NCBI GenBank assembly: GCA_035545535.1
Contig: DASZYF010000070.1
Coordinates: forward strand, 1-5,515
Direction of reading: 5' to 3'
From: DASZYF01 sp035545535
GTDB taxonomy: Bacteria; Actinomycetota; Actinomycetes; Mycobacteriales; CAJCIY01
DNA: 5,515 bases
Within the stretch, counting starts at the first letter, position 1; every line of letters begins with the position of its first letter. Shown piece by piece: positions 1 to 4,750 of this stretch. The position numbers were made by a program, and so were the translations under genes. The notes under the pieces are model-generated. The model made no database searches. It was not told the origin of the DNA and was given only the letters and a program-made list of their open reading frames with translations.

Positions 1-134
1 TGCGCGTCGGCCGCACGCTGGCGCAGGCTGGCGGGCAGGCGCGCGCCGCAGGCCGCGGTCATCGCCACGCCGGCGACGAGCGCCGCGACCACCGCGCGGC
101 GGCGGGTCCCAGCACTGCGTCGTGCCGTTCGCAT
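1..134 (-). CDS. N-terminus of a lipoprotein, probably an ABC-transporter substrate-binding protein (partial, runs off left edge)
   Basis: The minus strand stays open from an ATG at 134 to the window edge. It encodes a basic N-region (MRTARRSAGTRRR), a short hydrophobic core (AVVAALVAGVAM) and a lipobox T-A-A-C, with the cleavage cysteine at residue 29, followed by GARLPASLRQ. This is a typical Sec lipoprotein signal, so the mature protein should be anchored to the outer face of the membrane. The short Cys-Gly-x-Arg-Leu-Pro start after the cysteine is reminiscent of actinobacterial ABC solute-binding proteins of the branched-chain amino-acid type, but only the first 44 residues are visible, so that function is a guess. 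An in-frame ATG at 164 would add ten residues. I prefer 134 because it gives a normal signal-peptide length and has a GAG six bases upstream. It follows the sulfotransferase stop by about 60 bases on the same strand and may share its transcript. Confidence 0.65.
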   Translation of the reverse strand, partial: MRTARRSAGTRRRAVVAALVAGVAMTAACGARLPASLRQRAADA

Positions 135-193
135 GCAGGTCTCGTTCGACGCGTCTCGGCCCATGCCTGCCGTCCGGGCCGCACCAGCTCGGT

Positions 194-1360
194 TCATCGG
201 CCCGGCTCCTCCGGCACGGCGTAGCGAGCGCTGTAGCCCGCGAACCGCTCGCGCACGGCCGCGCGCTCGAGGCCGAACGTCGCCAGGTCGTAGGTGTGCA
301 CTCCGTCCTTGCCCCGACGGTGCGCGTCGCAGTACGCCTGCATCGCGGCCCGGGCGCCGTTCCCGAGCTCGTCGCCGCCGGCGGCGTAGATGCGCGCGAC
401 GGTGCCCACCGGGTCGGCCACGAGGTCGGCGTACTGCACGTCGACGATCGCGTGCTCGGGGTGCGCGTCCCGGAACCGGTCGATCCGCTCGACCGAGGCG
501 GCGAGCACCTCGGTCCAGTGCTCGGCGATGTAGCGGCGGTGGTCCGCGTCCGTGAACGTGCCCGACAACGTGCTGATCAGGCTGAACACGGATCCACAGA
601 GCACGGCCGGATCGCGGTGCAGGAGCACGAGCCGGGCGTCCGGGTACACCGCCGTGAGGGCGTCGAGCGCGATCGCGTGGTGCGGGCTCTTCAGCGTCCA
701 CCGGCCGCGCACGCCGCCGCTCTGCAGCACCTGCAGCACGAGCCGGTGGTAGTCGTAGGCGGAGCGCTGGTCCGCGCCGAGCAGCCAGCGGCCGTACGCG
801 GGCACGTTGGCGATGGCCTCCCACGACAGGGACTTGAAGTCCTGAGCCATGACGGCGATGCACTCCGTCGGCCCGTCGACCTCTTCGTGGTGGATCGACT
901 TCATGGCCGGGTTCAGCTGCTCGAGCACGTCCGCACCGATGCGCGCGGCCTCCACCCGCGGACCGCGGCGCGCGTCGGCCGCCGTGGGCGGCGGCACGCT
1001 GTCCATCGACTCCCAACGGATGAGCGCGCGGTTGCCCGGGTCGCGGTCGAGCAGGTTGGACAGCAGGGTCGTGCCGGCGCGGAACATGCCGATCACGAAC
1101 AGCGGTGCGTCGATGCGCTCGGCGCGGACCTCCGGATGGCGCACGGCGTGGTCGACGACCTTCAGCCGGTTGACGAGGTTCGCGACGATGTTGCCGCGCA
1201 CGGCCAGCACCCCGAGGTCGGAGAGCTGCGCCTCTCGGAACGCCGAGTCGCAGTAGACCTCGAGCCCTTCCCGGAAGCCGTCGGGGCCGAAGTCGGAGAG
1301 CCCGGTGGCGGCCTGCGCCTCGGCGAGCAGCGCCTCGGCGACGCCCACGGCCGTGCTCAC
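194..1360 (-). CDS. PAPS-dependent sulfotransferase family protein (Sulfotransfer_3-like)
   Basis: A 388-residue protein that should transfer a sulfuryl group from PAPS to a hydroxyl on a small molecule or lipid in the cytoplasm. The 5'-phosphosulfate loop is visible at residues 91-99 (GMFRAGTTL, the family's usual G-x-x-R-x-G-T-T). The 3'-phosphate site is at 249-257 (RDPAVLCGS, i.e. Arg plus Ser eight residues later). The family landmarks LKSPHH (223-228) and HHEEVDGPTEC (157-167) are present, as is a C-terminal GKDGVHTYDL...FGLE block near 350-365, so the domain is complete. The GTG start overlaps the TGA of the upstream oxidoreductase (GTGA), a classic coupled junction, and fits the domain boundary. 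No strong ribosome site is visible, as expected for coupling. It is the second gene of an oxidoreductase-sulfotransferase operon. Relatives are common near actinobacterial lipid and sterol genes, but the acceptor cannot be read here. Not a Stf0-type trehalose sulfotransferase by motif layout. Confidence 0.9.
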   Translation of the reverse strand: MSTAVGVAEALLAEAQAATGLSDFGPDGFREGLEVYCDSAFREAQLSDLGVLAVRGNIVANLVNRLKVVDHAVRHPEVRAERIDAPLFVIGMFRAGTTLLSNLLDRDPGNRALIRWESMDSVPPPTAADARRGPRVEAARIGADVLEQLNPAMKSIHHEEVDGPTECIAVMAQDFKSLSWEAIANVPAYGRWLLGADQRSAYDYHRLVLQVLQSGGVRGRWTLKSPHHAIALDALTAVYPDARLVLLHRDPAVLCGSVFSLISTLSGTFTDADHRRYIAEHWTEVLAASVERIDRFRDAHPEHAIVDVQYADLVADPVGTVARIYAAGGDELGNGARAAMQAYCDAHRRGKDGVHTYDLATFGLERAAVRERFAGYSARYAVPEEPGR

Positions 1361-2391
1361 GAGGCGATCTCGACGATCGTGCGTCCGCTCGTGCGTCGGT
1401 GCGCGTGGTCGTCCAGTGCGGCCGCGACCTCGGTCATCGCGATGCGCCGCCCCACAACCGGTCGGATCGCGCCGGCGGTGACGAGCTCCTGCAGGGCGGC
1501 CTGCACCTCGACGCCCACGGGAGGCGGGTTCGGGTTCAGATCGAGCTGGCGCAGGAACGGCATCGGTTCGGCGTAGGCGAGCAGCACGCCGACGACTGAG
1601 AAGTTCTGGCTCGACACCTTGCGCAGTGCGCGTCCGGTGAGGCCGGACCGGGCGTCGTCGTTGAAGCCGACCGGCAGGTAGCGGCCTTCGTAGGCCACGC
1701 AGCGCCAGATGGTCTCGGTCTGCTCGCCGCCGACGACGTCGAACACCACGTCGGCGCCGCGTCCGCCGGTGTGCTCCATGACGCGCGCCACGACGTCCTC
1801 GCTCGTGTGGTCGACCACGAGCTCGGCCCCGAGCTTGGTGCAGAGCCCGCCCTTCTCGGGACCACCGGCGACGGCGACGACGTGCGCCCCGGCCGCAACG
1901 CCGAGCTGCACCGCGGCGGTGCCCACCGCACTGGCCCCGCCGACGACGAGCAGGGTCTCGCCGGCCTGCAGCTTCGCTCGTCGGTGCAGCCCCAGGTAGG
2001 ACGTGTGGAACGGGAGCAGGAAGGCCGCGGCGTCGACGTCGTCGAGCTCGGGCGGGGCGTCGAACACACCGGCGGCCTGGGCCAGCGCCTGCTCGGCCAG
2101 CCCGCCGAGCGACATCATCGTCAGGGCGACGACCCGCCGGCCGACCCAGTGCTCGGCGCCCTCGCCGGCCGCCTCCACGACACCGCACGCCTCCATGCCC
2201 AGCGTGAACGGCGGGGGCATCGACACCGCCGCGACCCCGCCGCGGCAGCGGGCGATGTCGCCGAAGTTCAGGGCGGCGGTGCGGACCGCGACGCGCACGG
2301 TGCCCGGCAGCACGTCCGGCACCGGGACGTCGTCCTCGAGCTCGATCGCCTCGAGGGGTGGTCCGTTGCGCACCACGCGCACTGCCCGCAT
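1357..2391 (-). CDS. Medium-chain dehydrogenase/reductase, quinone-oxidoreductase-like (zinc-free)
   Basis: A 344-residue MDR-superfamily enzyme with an N-terminal GroES-like catalytic domain (about 1-125; LNFGD at 41-45, GMEACGVVEAAGEG at 65-78) and a Rossmann cofactor domain (about 126-270). The nucleotide loop is VVGGASAVGTAAVQLG at 149-164, followed by GAHVVAVAGG and VVFDVVGG (215-222). The C-terminal lobe closes with the usual GRTIVEI. The structural- and catalytic-zinc cysteine sets of alcohol dehydrogenases are absent, which puts it with NAD(P)H:quinone oxidoreductase or enoyl-reductase-like members. It most likely reduces an activated double bond or carbonyl; the substrate is unknown. 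The start at 2391 is chosen because GGGAG lies five bases upstream and MRAVRV is the canonical MDR beginning; an upstream ATG at 2430 would add 13 residues and has no such support. It is first in an operon with the sulfotransferase (4-base overlap) and divergent from a TetR regulator that probably controls it. Confidence 0.9.
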   Translation of the reverse strand: MRAVRVVRNGPPLEAIELEDDVPVPDVLPGTVRVAVRTAALNFGDIARCRGGVAAVSMPPPFTLGMEACGVVEAAGEGAEHWVGRRVVALTMMSLGGLAEQALAQAAGVFDAPPELDDVDAAAFLLPFHTSYLGLHRRAKLQAGETLLVVGGASAVGTAAVQLGVAAGAHVVAVAGGPEKGGLCTKLGAELVVDHTSEDVVARVMEHTGGRGADVVFDVVGGEQTETIWRCVAYEGRYLPVGFNDDARSGLTGRALRKVSSQNFSVVGVLLAYAEPMPFLRQLDLNPNPPPVGVEVQAALQELVTAGAIRPVVGRRIAMTEVAAALDDHAHRRTSGRTIVEIAS

Positions 2392-2424
2392 CGCCACTCC
2401 CGGGGCTCGACCCGCAAGGGTCTG

Positions 2425-2460
2425 AAACAACAGAGCCTGGGCGTTATACCACTGTTCGTT
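2425..2460. promoter_or_regulatory. Imperfect inverted repeat in the divergent spacer, candidate TetR operator
   Basis: AAACAACAG (2425-2433) and CTGTTCGTT (2452-2460) are inverted copies matching at 7 of 9 positions, with a perfect AACAG/CTGTT core and an 18-base spacer. The repeat lies between the divergent oxidoreductase and TetR genes and brackets the minus-strand -10-like hexamer, where an autoregulating TetR repressor would be expected to bind. The arms are short and the spacer is long for a TetR dimer, so this is a candidate only. Confidence 0.3.
2443..2448 (-). promoter_or_regulatory. Possible -10 element for the oxidoreductase-sulfotransferase operon
   Basis: Read on the minus strand this is TATAAC, one base from the SigA-type TATAAT and conspicuous in such GC-rich DNA. 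Transcription would start near 2436, giving a leader of about 45 bases that contains the GGGAG ribosome site at 2397-2401. No convincing -35 hexamer is present, which is common in actinomycetes. Confidence 0.4.
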
Positions 2461-2464
2461 GCTT

Positions 2465-2470
2465 TATCGT
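2465..2470 (+). promoter_or_regulatory. Possible -10 element for leaderless tetR transcript
   Basis: TATCGT fits the actinobacterial TANNNT -10 pattern and is followed by seven bases and then the GTG start at 2478. This is the spacing seen in leaderless genes whose transcript begins at the start codon. No good Shine-Dalgarno sequence precedes the GTG, which agrees with leaderless initiation. Confidence 0.4.
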
Positions 2471-2477
2471 GGGACAC

Positions 2478-3083
2478 GTGACGACCGCTCCGGCCCGCCG
2501 CGGACGCCCGCCGAGCGGGGAGTCCCTGACCCGGATGGACGTCGTGCGGGCCGCGGCGGACCTGGTCGACCGCGAGGGCTGGAACGCACTGTCGCTCGCG
2601 AAGGTCGCCCGCGTCCTCGGGCGGCACGCGTCCTCGATGTACGCGCACGTGCGCAGCCTCGACGAGCTCCGGACCGAGATCGGCCGGCTCGCCGCCGACG
2701 AGCTCGCCGACGCGGTGTGGTCCGCCGCCCTCGGCAAGGTCGGCGCGCCGGCCCTCGCCGCGATCGCGGCCGAGTACCGGCGCTACGCGACGACGTGCCC
2801 GGGCCGCACGGCGTCGCTGGCCGCGGTGGACCCGGCCGACCCCGAGTTCGCGGCCCGCATGATGCGCCTGCACCAGCCGCTCGCCGCGACGTTCCGCTCG
2901 TTCGGTCTCGACGACGAGCAGGCGTCGTCGGCGCACCGCATCTTCGGCGCCACCATCAACGGGCTGGTCAGCACCGGAGGCACGGCCGAGACCGACTCCG
3001 CCGTGGAGCTCTTCGTCGCCGCGCTGTCCACCGGCACGTGGCCGGCACGGCCGGCGAAGCGCAGGCGCACCGGGCGCCGCTGA
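2478..3083 (+). CDS. TetR/AcrR-family transcriptional regulator with WHG-type ligand domain
   Basis: A 201-residue DNA-binding repressor. The N-terminus has an AT-hook-like basic motif RRGRPP (7-12). The TetR helix-turn-helix follows at about residues 20-60, with LSLAKVARVLGRHASSMYAHV (39-58 region) as the recognition unit. The all-helical C-terminal half has the WHG-type signature around AHRIFGATINGLVSTGG (152-168), usually a small-molecule pocket and dimer interface. The last 11 residues are unusually Arg/Lys-rich (RPAKRRRTGRR). The GTG at 2478 is chosen because it puts the domain at normal TetR distance from the N-terminus; an in-frame GTG at 2469 is the main alternative, and longer upstream extension would be composed of atypical residues. 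It is divergent from the oxidoreductase operon, 86 bases away, so repression of that operon and of itself is the likely role. The inducer is unknown, possibly the oxidoreductase substrate. Confidence 0.9.
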   Translation: MTTAPARRGRPPSGESLTRMDVVRAAADLVDREGWNALSLAKVARVLGRHASSMYAHVRSLDELRTEIGRLAADELADAVWSAALGKVGAPALAAIAAEYRRYATTCPGRTASLAAVDPADPEFAARMMRLHQPLAATFRSFGLDDEQASSAHRIFGATINGLVSTGGTAETDSAVELFVAALSTGTWPARPAKRRRTGRR

Positions 3084-3095
3084 CGCCGGACGTGC

Positions 3096-3132
3096 GCGAG
3101 CGCCGCAGTCCACGAAGGACCGCGGCGCTCGC
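3096..3132. terminator. Strong hairpin between convergent genes, probable bidirectional terminator
   Basis: GCGAGCGCCGCAGTCC (3096-3111) and GGACCGCGGCGCTCGC (3117-3132) form a 16-base-pair stem with a single A-C mismatch and a five-base loop ACGAA. It sits in the 65-base gap between the tetR stop (3083) and the stop of the convergent membrane-protein gene (3149). No T-run follows on either side, as is usual for actinobacterial terminators, so termination is inferred from stem strength and position. Confidence 0.8.
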
Positions 3133-3148
3133 CACCGTGAGGGTCAGG

Positions 3149-3499
3149 TCACGGCGTCGTGGTGGTCCCACCGCCGCTCGAGCCGCTGTTGCTCGTCGAC
3201 CCGCTGTCCGAACCGGTGGAACCCGTGTTCCCGGTCGAGCCGCTGTTGTCCGAGCTGCCGCCCGGGACCGTGCTCGTCACGGTCGAACCCGGGCGGTTGT
3301 TGCTGTTGTTGTTGTGGAACGACCCGGTCGCCCACAGCACGGCCAGCACGGCGATCGCGATGGCGATCAGCACGCCGGCGATCATCCCGAGCCCGAAGCC
3401 GGAGCCGTCGTCGACGACGGTCGGTCCGGCTGCGCCGCGGCTGACCGTCGTCTCCTCGACGGCGGTCGGGACGGTTCTCTCCTCGACGATCCTTGCCAT
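3149..3499 (-). CDS. Small single-pass membrane protein with low-complexity Gly/Ser/Thr/Asn tail
   Basis: A 116-residue protein with no family I recognise. Residues 1-35 are polar and probably cytoplasmic (MARIVEERTVPTAVEETTVS). Residues 35-58 form one hydrophobic helix (GFGLGMIAGVLIAIAIAVLA...). From residue 62 the chain is a disordered Asn/Gly/Ser/Thr tract, beginning with NNNSNN and ending GGGTTTTP. The likely topology is cytoplasmic N-terminus with the tail outside, where the Ser/Thr-rich stretch could span or be attached to the wall, possibly O-glycosylated; that is inference. The start is supported by an excellent AGGAGG eight bases upstream, which overlaps the stop codon of the preceding small gene. 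The two genes are almost certainly co-transcribed and ended by the 3096-3132 hairpin. A stress-type promoter lies upstream of the pair. Confidence 0.8.
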   Translation of the reverse strand: MARIVEERTVPTAVEETTVSRGAAGPTVVDDGSGFGLGMIAGVLIAIAIAVLAVLWATGSFHNNNSNNRPGSTVTSTVPGGSSDNSGSTGNTGSTGSDSGSTSNSGSSGGGTTTTP

Positions 3500-3504
3500 G
3501 TCTG

Positions 3505-3513
3505 TCTCCTCCT
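3505..3513 (-). promoter_or_regulatory. Strong ribosome binding site overlapping upstream stop codon
   Basis: On the minus strand AGGAGGAGA begins inside the TAG stop of the 52-residue gene and ends before an ATG at 3499, with AGGAGG eight bases from the start. The overlap of stop and Shine-Dalgarno suggests re-initiation by ribosomes finishing the upstream gene and fixes the start of the downstream one. Confidence 0.8.
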
Positions 3514-3670
3514 ACCAGCGGTACCAGCGGGCGCCGTCGGCACCGCGCATCGCGAATCCCAGGACCCACGCGACGAGAAGCACCGCCGCGATGATCCACA
3601 GGGCGTGAAGGGCGAAGCCTCCGGCCCCGAACAGCAAGACGATCAGCAATGCCGCCAAGATCAGCGCCAT
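3512..3670 (-). CDS. Small hydrophobic two-helix membrane protein (actinobacterial 'hydrophobic protein' type)
   Basis: A 52-residue protein made of two apolar segments, about 2-20 (ALILAALLIVLLFGAGGFA) and 23-40 (ALWIIAAVLLVAWVLGFA), joined by a very short turn. It ends in a basic aromatic tail, ARWYRW. This resembles the short 'hydrophobic protein' entries common in Streptomyces and relatives, and loosely the lmo0937-type mini membrane proteins; the match is by recollection of composition and the LW-x-x-A-x-x-L-L-x-x-W-x-L-G-F block. The function is unknown. GGGAG six bases before the ATG at 3670 supports the start, and the length is typical of the group. It is the first gene of a two-gene operon with the 116-residue membrane protein, 12 bases downstream. 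Its upstream region matches a SigB/SigF-type promoter, so induction under general stress and a role in the envelope are plausible. Confidence 0.82.
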   Translation of the reverse strand: MALILAALLIVLLFGAGGFALHALWIIAAVLLVAWVLGFAMRGADGARWYRW

Positions 3671-3672
3671 CA

Positions 3673-3716
3673 CACACTCCCTTTGACGAGGCCTCCGGCG
3701 GAGGCAGTGGAGTGTG
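3673..3716 (-). repeat. Nested inverted repeats in the leader of the small membrane operon
   Basis: CACACTCC (3673-3680) and GGAGTGTG (3709-3716) are perfect 8-base inverted copies. They enclose a second perfect hairpin, GCCTCC (3691-3696) with GGAGGC (3700-3705) around a three-base loop. On the minus strand the proximal arm contains most of the GGGAG ribosome site of the 52-residue gene, so a folded transcript could occlude it. If transcription begins at the position expected from the stress promoter (about 3711), only part of the distal arm is transcribed, and the repeat might then act at DNA level instead. Confidence 0.45.
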
Positions 3717-3717
3717 G

Positions 3718-3743
3718 ATTCCCGTTGTCTCACAAGAAGAAAC
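3718..3743 (-). promoter_or_regulatory. SigB/SigF-type stress promoter for the small membrane operon
   Basis: Read on the minus strand: GTTT (3743-3740), a 16-base spacer, then GGGAAT (3723-3718). The actinobacterial general-stress sigma consensus is roughly GTTT, 14-17 bases, GGGTAT, so only one base of the -10 differs. It lies 48 bases upstream of the ATG at 3670 and points into the operon. The predicted start is around 3711. Confidence 0.6.
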
Positions 3744-3797
3744 TCGGTCGACCGGGTGATCAGCGCCGCCTGAGGGACGCGCAGACCACCGCGTGCC

Positions 3798-3825
3798 GCA
3801 ACGCTTGCGGTGAGGCTTGCGTTGC
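3798..3825. repeat. Inverted and direct repeat upstream of the zinc-finger-like gene
   Basis: GCAACGC (3798-3804) and GCGTTGC (3819-3825) are perfect inverted copies separated by 14 bases. Overlapping them, GCTTGCG occurs twice (3803-3809 and 3815-3821), 12 bases apart. The element lies about 50 bases before the GTG at 3876, between divergent transcripts, and could be a regulator site. No protein can be assigned. Confidence 0.35.
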
Positions 3826-3875
3826 ACCACGCGTGCGGGTGTTTCGCCGTGCACACAGCCGGGCACTCTGGGCCC

Positions 3876-4076
3876 GTGAGCACCACGTCGGCGCCGCCGT
3901 TGCGGGGGGCCGTCCTTCGCGACGACGACGAGCCCTTCGCGATCGCGCACTGCGCCAGCTGCCACGTCACCCGCAACCTGCGCGGCAGCGACCCGCTCAC
4001 CGGCGACCTCATCCGCGAGTTCCGGGACGAGCACTCGGCCGACGCCGGGCATCGCGTGACGCTGCGCTTGTTCTGA
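3876..4076 (+). CDS. Small hypothetical protein with C2H2 zinc-finger-like motif
   Basis: A 66-residue protein, not a family I can name with certainty. After a polar N-terminus (VSTTSAPPLRGAVLRDDDEP) comes the segment FAIAHCASCHV with a Cys26-x2-Cys29 knuckle. A helix-like region follows with Phe49-x3-His53-x5-His59 (FRDEHSADAGH), ending RVTLRLF. The C-x2-C...F-x3-H-x5-H order is that of a C2H2 zinc finger with a long central loop. Similar mini proteins with a Cys pair and a C-terminal His pair occur in actinomycetes as uncharacterised DUFs. A role in nucleic-acid or protein binding is inference. The GTG at 3876 is chosen because the upstream in-frame ATG (3810) adds a Cys/His-rich stretch lying across the repeat element. 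No clear Shine-Dalgarno is present; CACTCT six bases upstream could be a weak -10 for a leaderless transcript. It stands alone, divergent from the membrane operon. Confidence 0.6.
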   Translation: MSTTSAPPLRGAVLRDDDEPFAIAHCASCHVTRNLRGSDPLTGDLIREFRDEHSADAGHRVTLRLF

Positions 4077-4136
4077 GGTCTGTTCGGGGCCCGCGCGTCG
4101 CACGAGCGGCCGCCCGGTGCGCCGCGCGCGGATCCC

Positions 4137-4142
4137 TAGGGT
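4137..4142 (+). promoter_or_regulatory. Possible -10 element for leaderless pentapeptide-fetB transcript
   Basis: TAGGGT fits TANNNT and ends eight bases before the GTG at 4151, the spacing of a leaderless start. It is embedded in the 8-base palindrome CCCTAGGG (4134-4141). No Shine-Dalgarno is seen before the GTG and no clear -35 is visible. Confidence 0.45.
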
Positions 4143-4150
4143 CTCGTCTC

Positions 4151-4750
4151 GTGACCGACAGTGAGATCGCCTACGAGGACTGGGCGCGCCGCGACCTGTC
4201 CGGGGCGGAGCACGTCGGCGTCGCCTTCCTCGACGTCGAGCTCACCGATGCGCGCGGCAGCGCAGCGACGTTCGCCGACTGCCTGTTCCGGGACTGCCCC
4301 TTCAGCGGGGTCCACCTGACCGCCACCGCCTTCACCGGCTGCACCTTCACCGGGTGCACGTTCCTCGGCGCCCGGCTGGAGGAGTGCAAGCTCGTCGGCA
4401 GCACCTTCAACAAGTGCTCGTTCAAGCAGCTCGAGGTCAGGGGCGGCGACTGGTCGTTCGTCGGGCTCTCCGGCGCCGAGCTGTCCACCGCGCGCTTCCG
4501 CGACGTGCGGCTGCGCGAGGTAGATCTCACCGCCGCCCGGTGCAACGGGACGTTGCTGCAGCGCTGCGACCTCTCCGGTGCGCTGCTGAACCGCTGCGAC
4601 CTGTCCGGCGCCGACCTGCGCGGGTCCGAGATCACCGCCGTCGACCCCGTCACCACCCCGCTGTCGGGGACCATGATCGACATGACGCAGGCGGCGGTCA
4701 TCGCCTCTGCGTTGGGGATGACCGTCTCGTTCGAGGCGATCGAGGACTGA
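4151..4750 (+). CDS. Pentapeptide-repeat protein (right-handed quadrilateral beta-helix)
   Basis: A 199-residue protein. From residue 15 (DLSGA) to about 164 the sequence can be cut into 30 consecutive five-residue units with no insertion, nearly all with Leu or Phe at the centre position (e.g. TFADC LFRDC, AFTGC TFTGC TFLGA, DLSGA DLRGS). That predicts about seven and a half coils of a continuous beta-helix of the MfpA/Qnr fold class. Eight units carry Cys at the inward i-2 position (residues 44, 49, 64, 69, 79, 89, 139, 149), some stacked 20 residues apart. The last 35 residues (including MTQAAVIASALGMTVSF) look like the C-terminal helix that dimerises this class. DNA-mimic binding to gyrase is known for MfpA and Qnr, but most family members have no known role and no gyrase-specific feature can be claimed here. 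The GTG start fits a leaderless promoter. Its stop overlaps the ATG of the permease gene, so the two are translationally coupled. Confidence 0.92.
   Translation: MTDSEIAYEDWARRDLSGAEHVGVAFLDVELTDARGSAATFADCLFRDCPFSGVHLTATAFTGCTFTGCTFLGARLEECKLVGSTFNKCSFKQLEVRGGDWSFVGLSGAELSTARFRDVRLREVDLTAARCNGTLLQRCDLSGALLNRCDLSGADLRGSEITAVDPVTTPLSGTMIDMTQAAVIASALGMTVSFEAIED
4562..4612 (+). repeat. 30-base tandem duplication inside the pentapeptide gene
   Basis: CGCTGCGACCT at 4562 recurs at 4592, each continuing as a near-identical TCCGGYGC, so the codons for RCDSGA-type units repeat with a 30-base period (RCDLSGALLN then RCDLSGADLR in protein). This fits expansion of the beta-helix by duplication of two pentapeptides. 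Confidence 0.6.

Noticed and set aside
122..1576. A 484-codon plus-strand open frame
   Set aside because: It is antisense to the sulfotransferase and oxidoreductase, has an Arg/Val/His-rich translation with no domain, and such frames are expected opposite GC-rich genes.
1361..2188. Extension of the sulfotransferase frame upstream of its GTG, which would give a 664-residue protein
   Set aside because: The added part is an Arg/Gly/Ala-rich translation overlapping the well-supported oxidoreductase in another frame. The sulfotransferase domain is complete from 1360.
2392..2430. Longer oxidoreductase start at ATG 2430
   Set aside because: The extra residues MFQTLAGRAPGVA do not belong to the MDR fold, would bury the ribosome site GGGAG inside the gene, and would overlap the candidate promoter and operator.
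3810..3875. ATG at 3810 for the zinc-finger-like gene
   Set aside because: It lies within the repeat element, has no ribosome site, and adds a stretch of unlikely composition. GTG 3876 starts a more typical N-terminus.
3512..4012. A 166-codon minus-strand frame extending the 52-residue gene upstream
   Set aside because: The upstream part lacks hydrophobic or domain character and crosses the promoter and the zinc-finger-like gene. The small gene has its own ribosome site and family-typical length.
2459..4150. Upstream continuation of the pentapeptide frame (763 codons in total)
   Set aside because: It runs across tetR, the terminator hairpin and the minus-strand operon with Arg-rich composition. 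The absence of stops is a GC effect.
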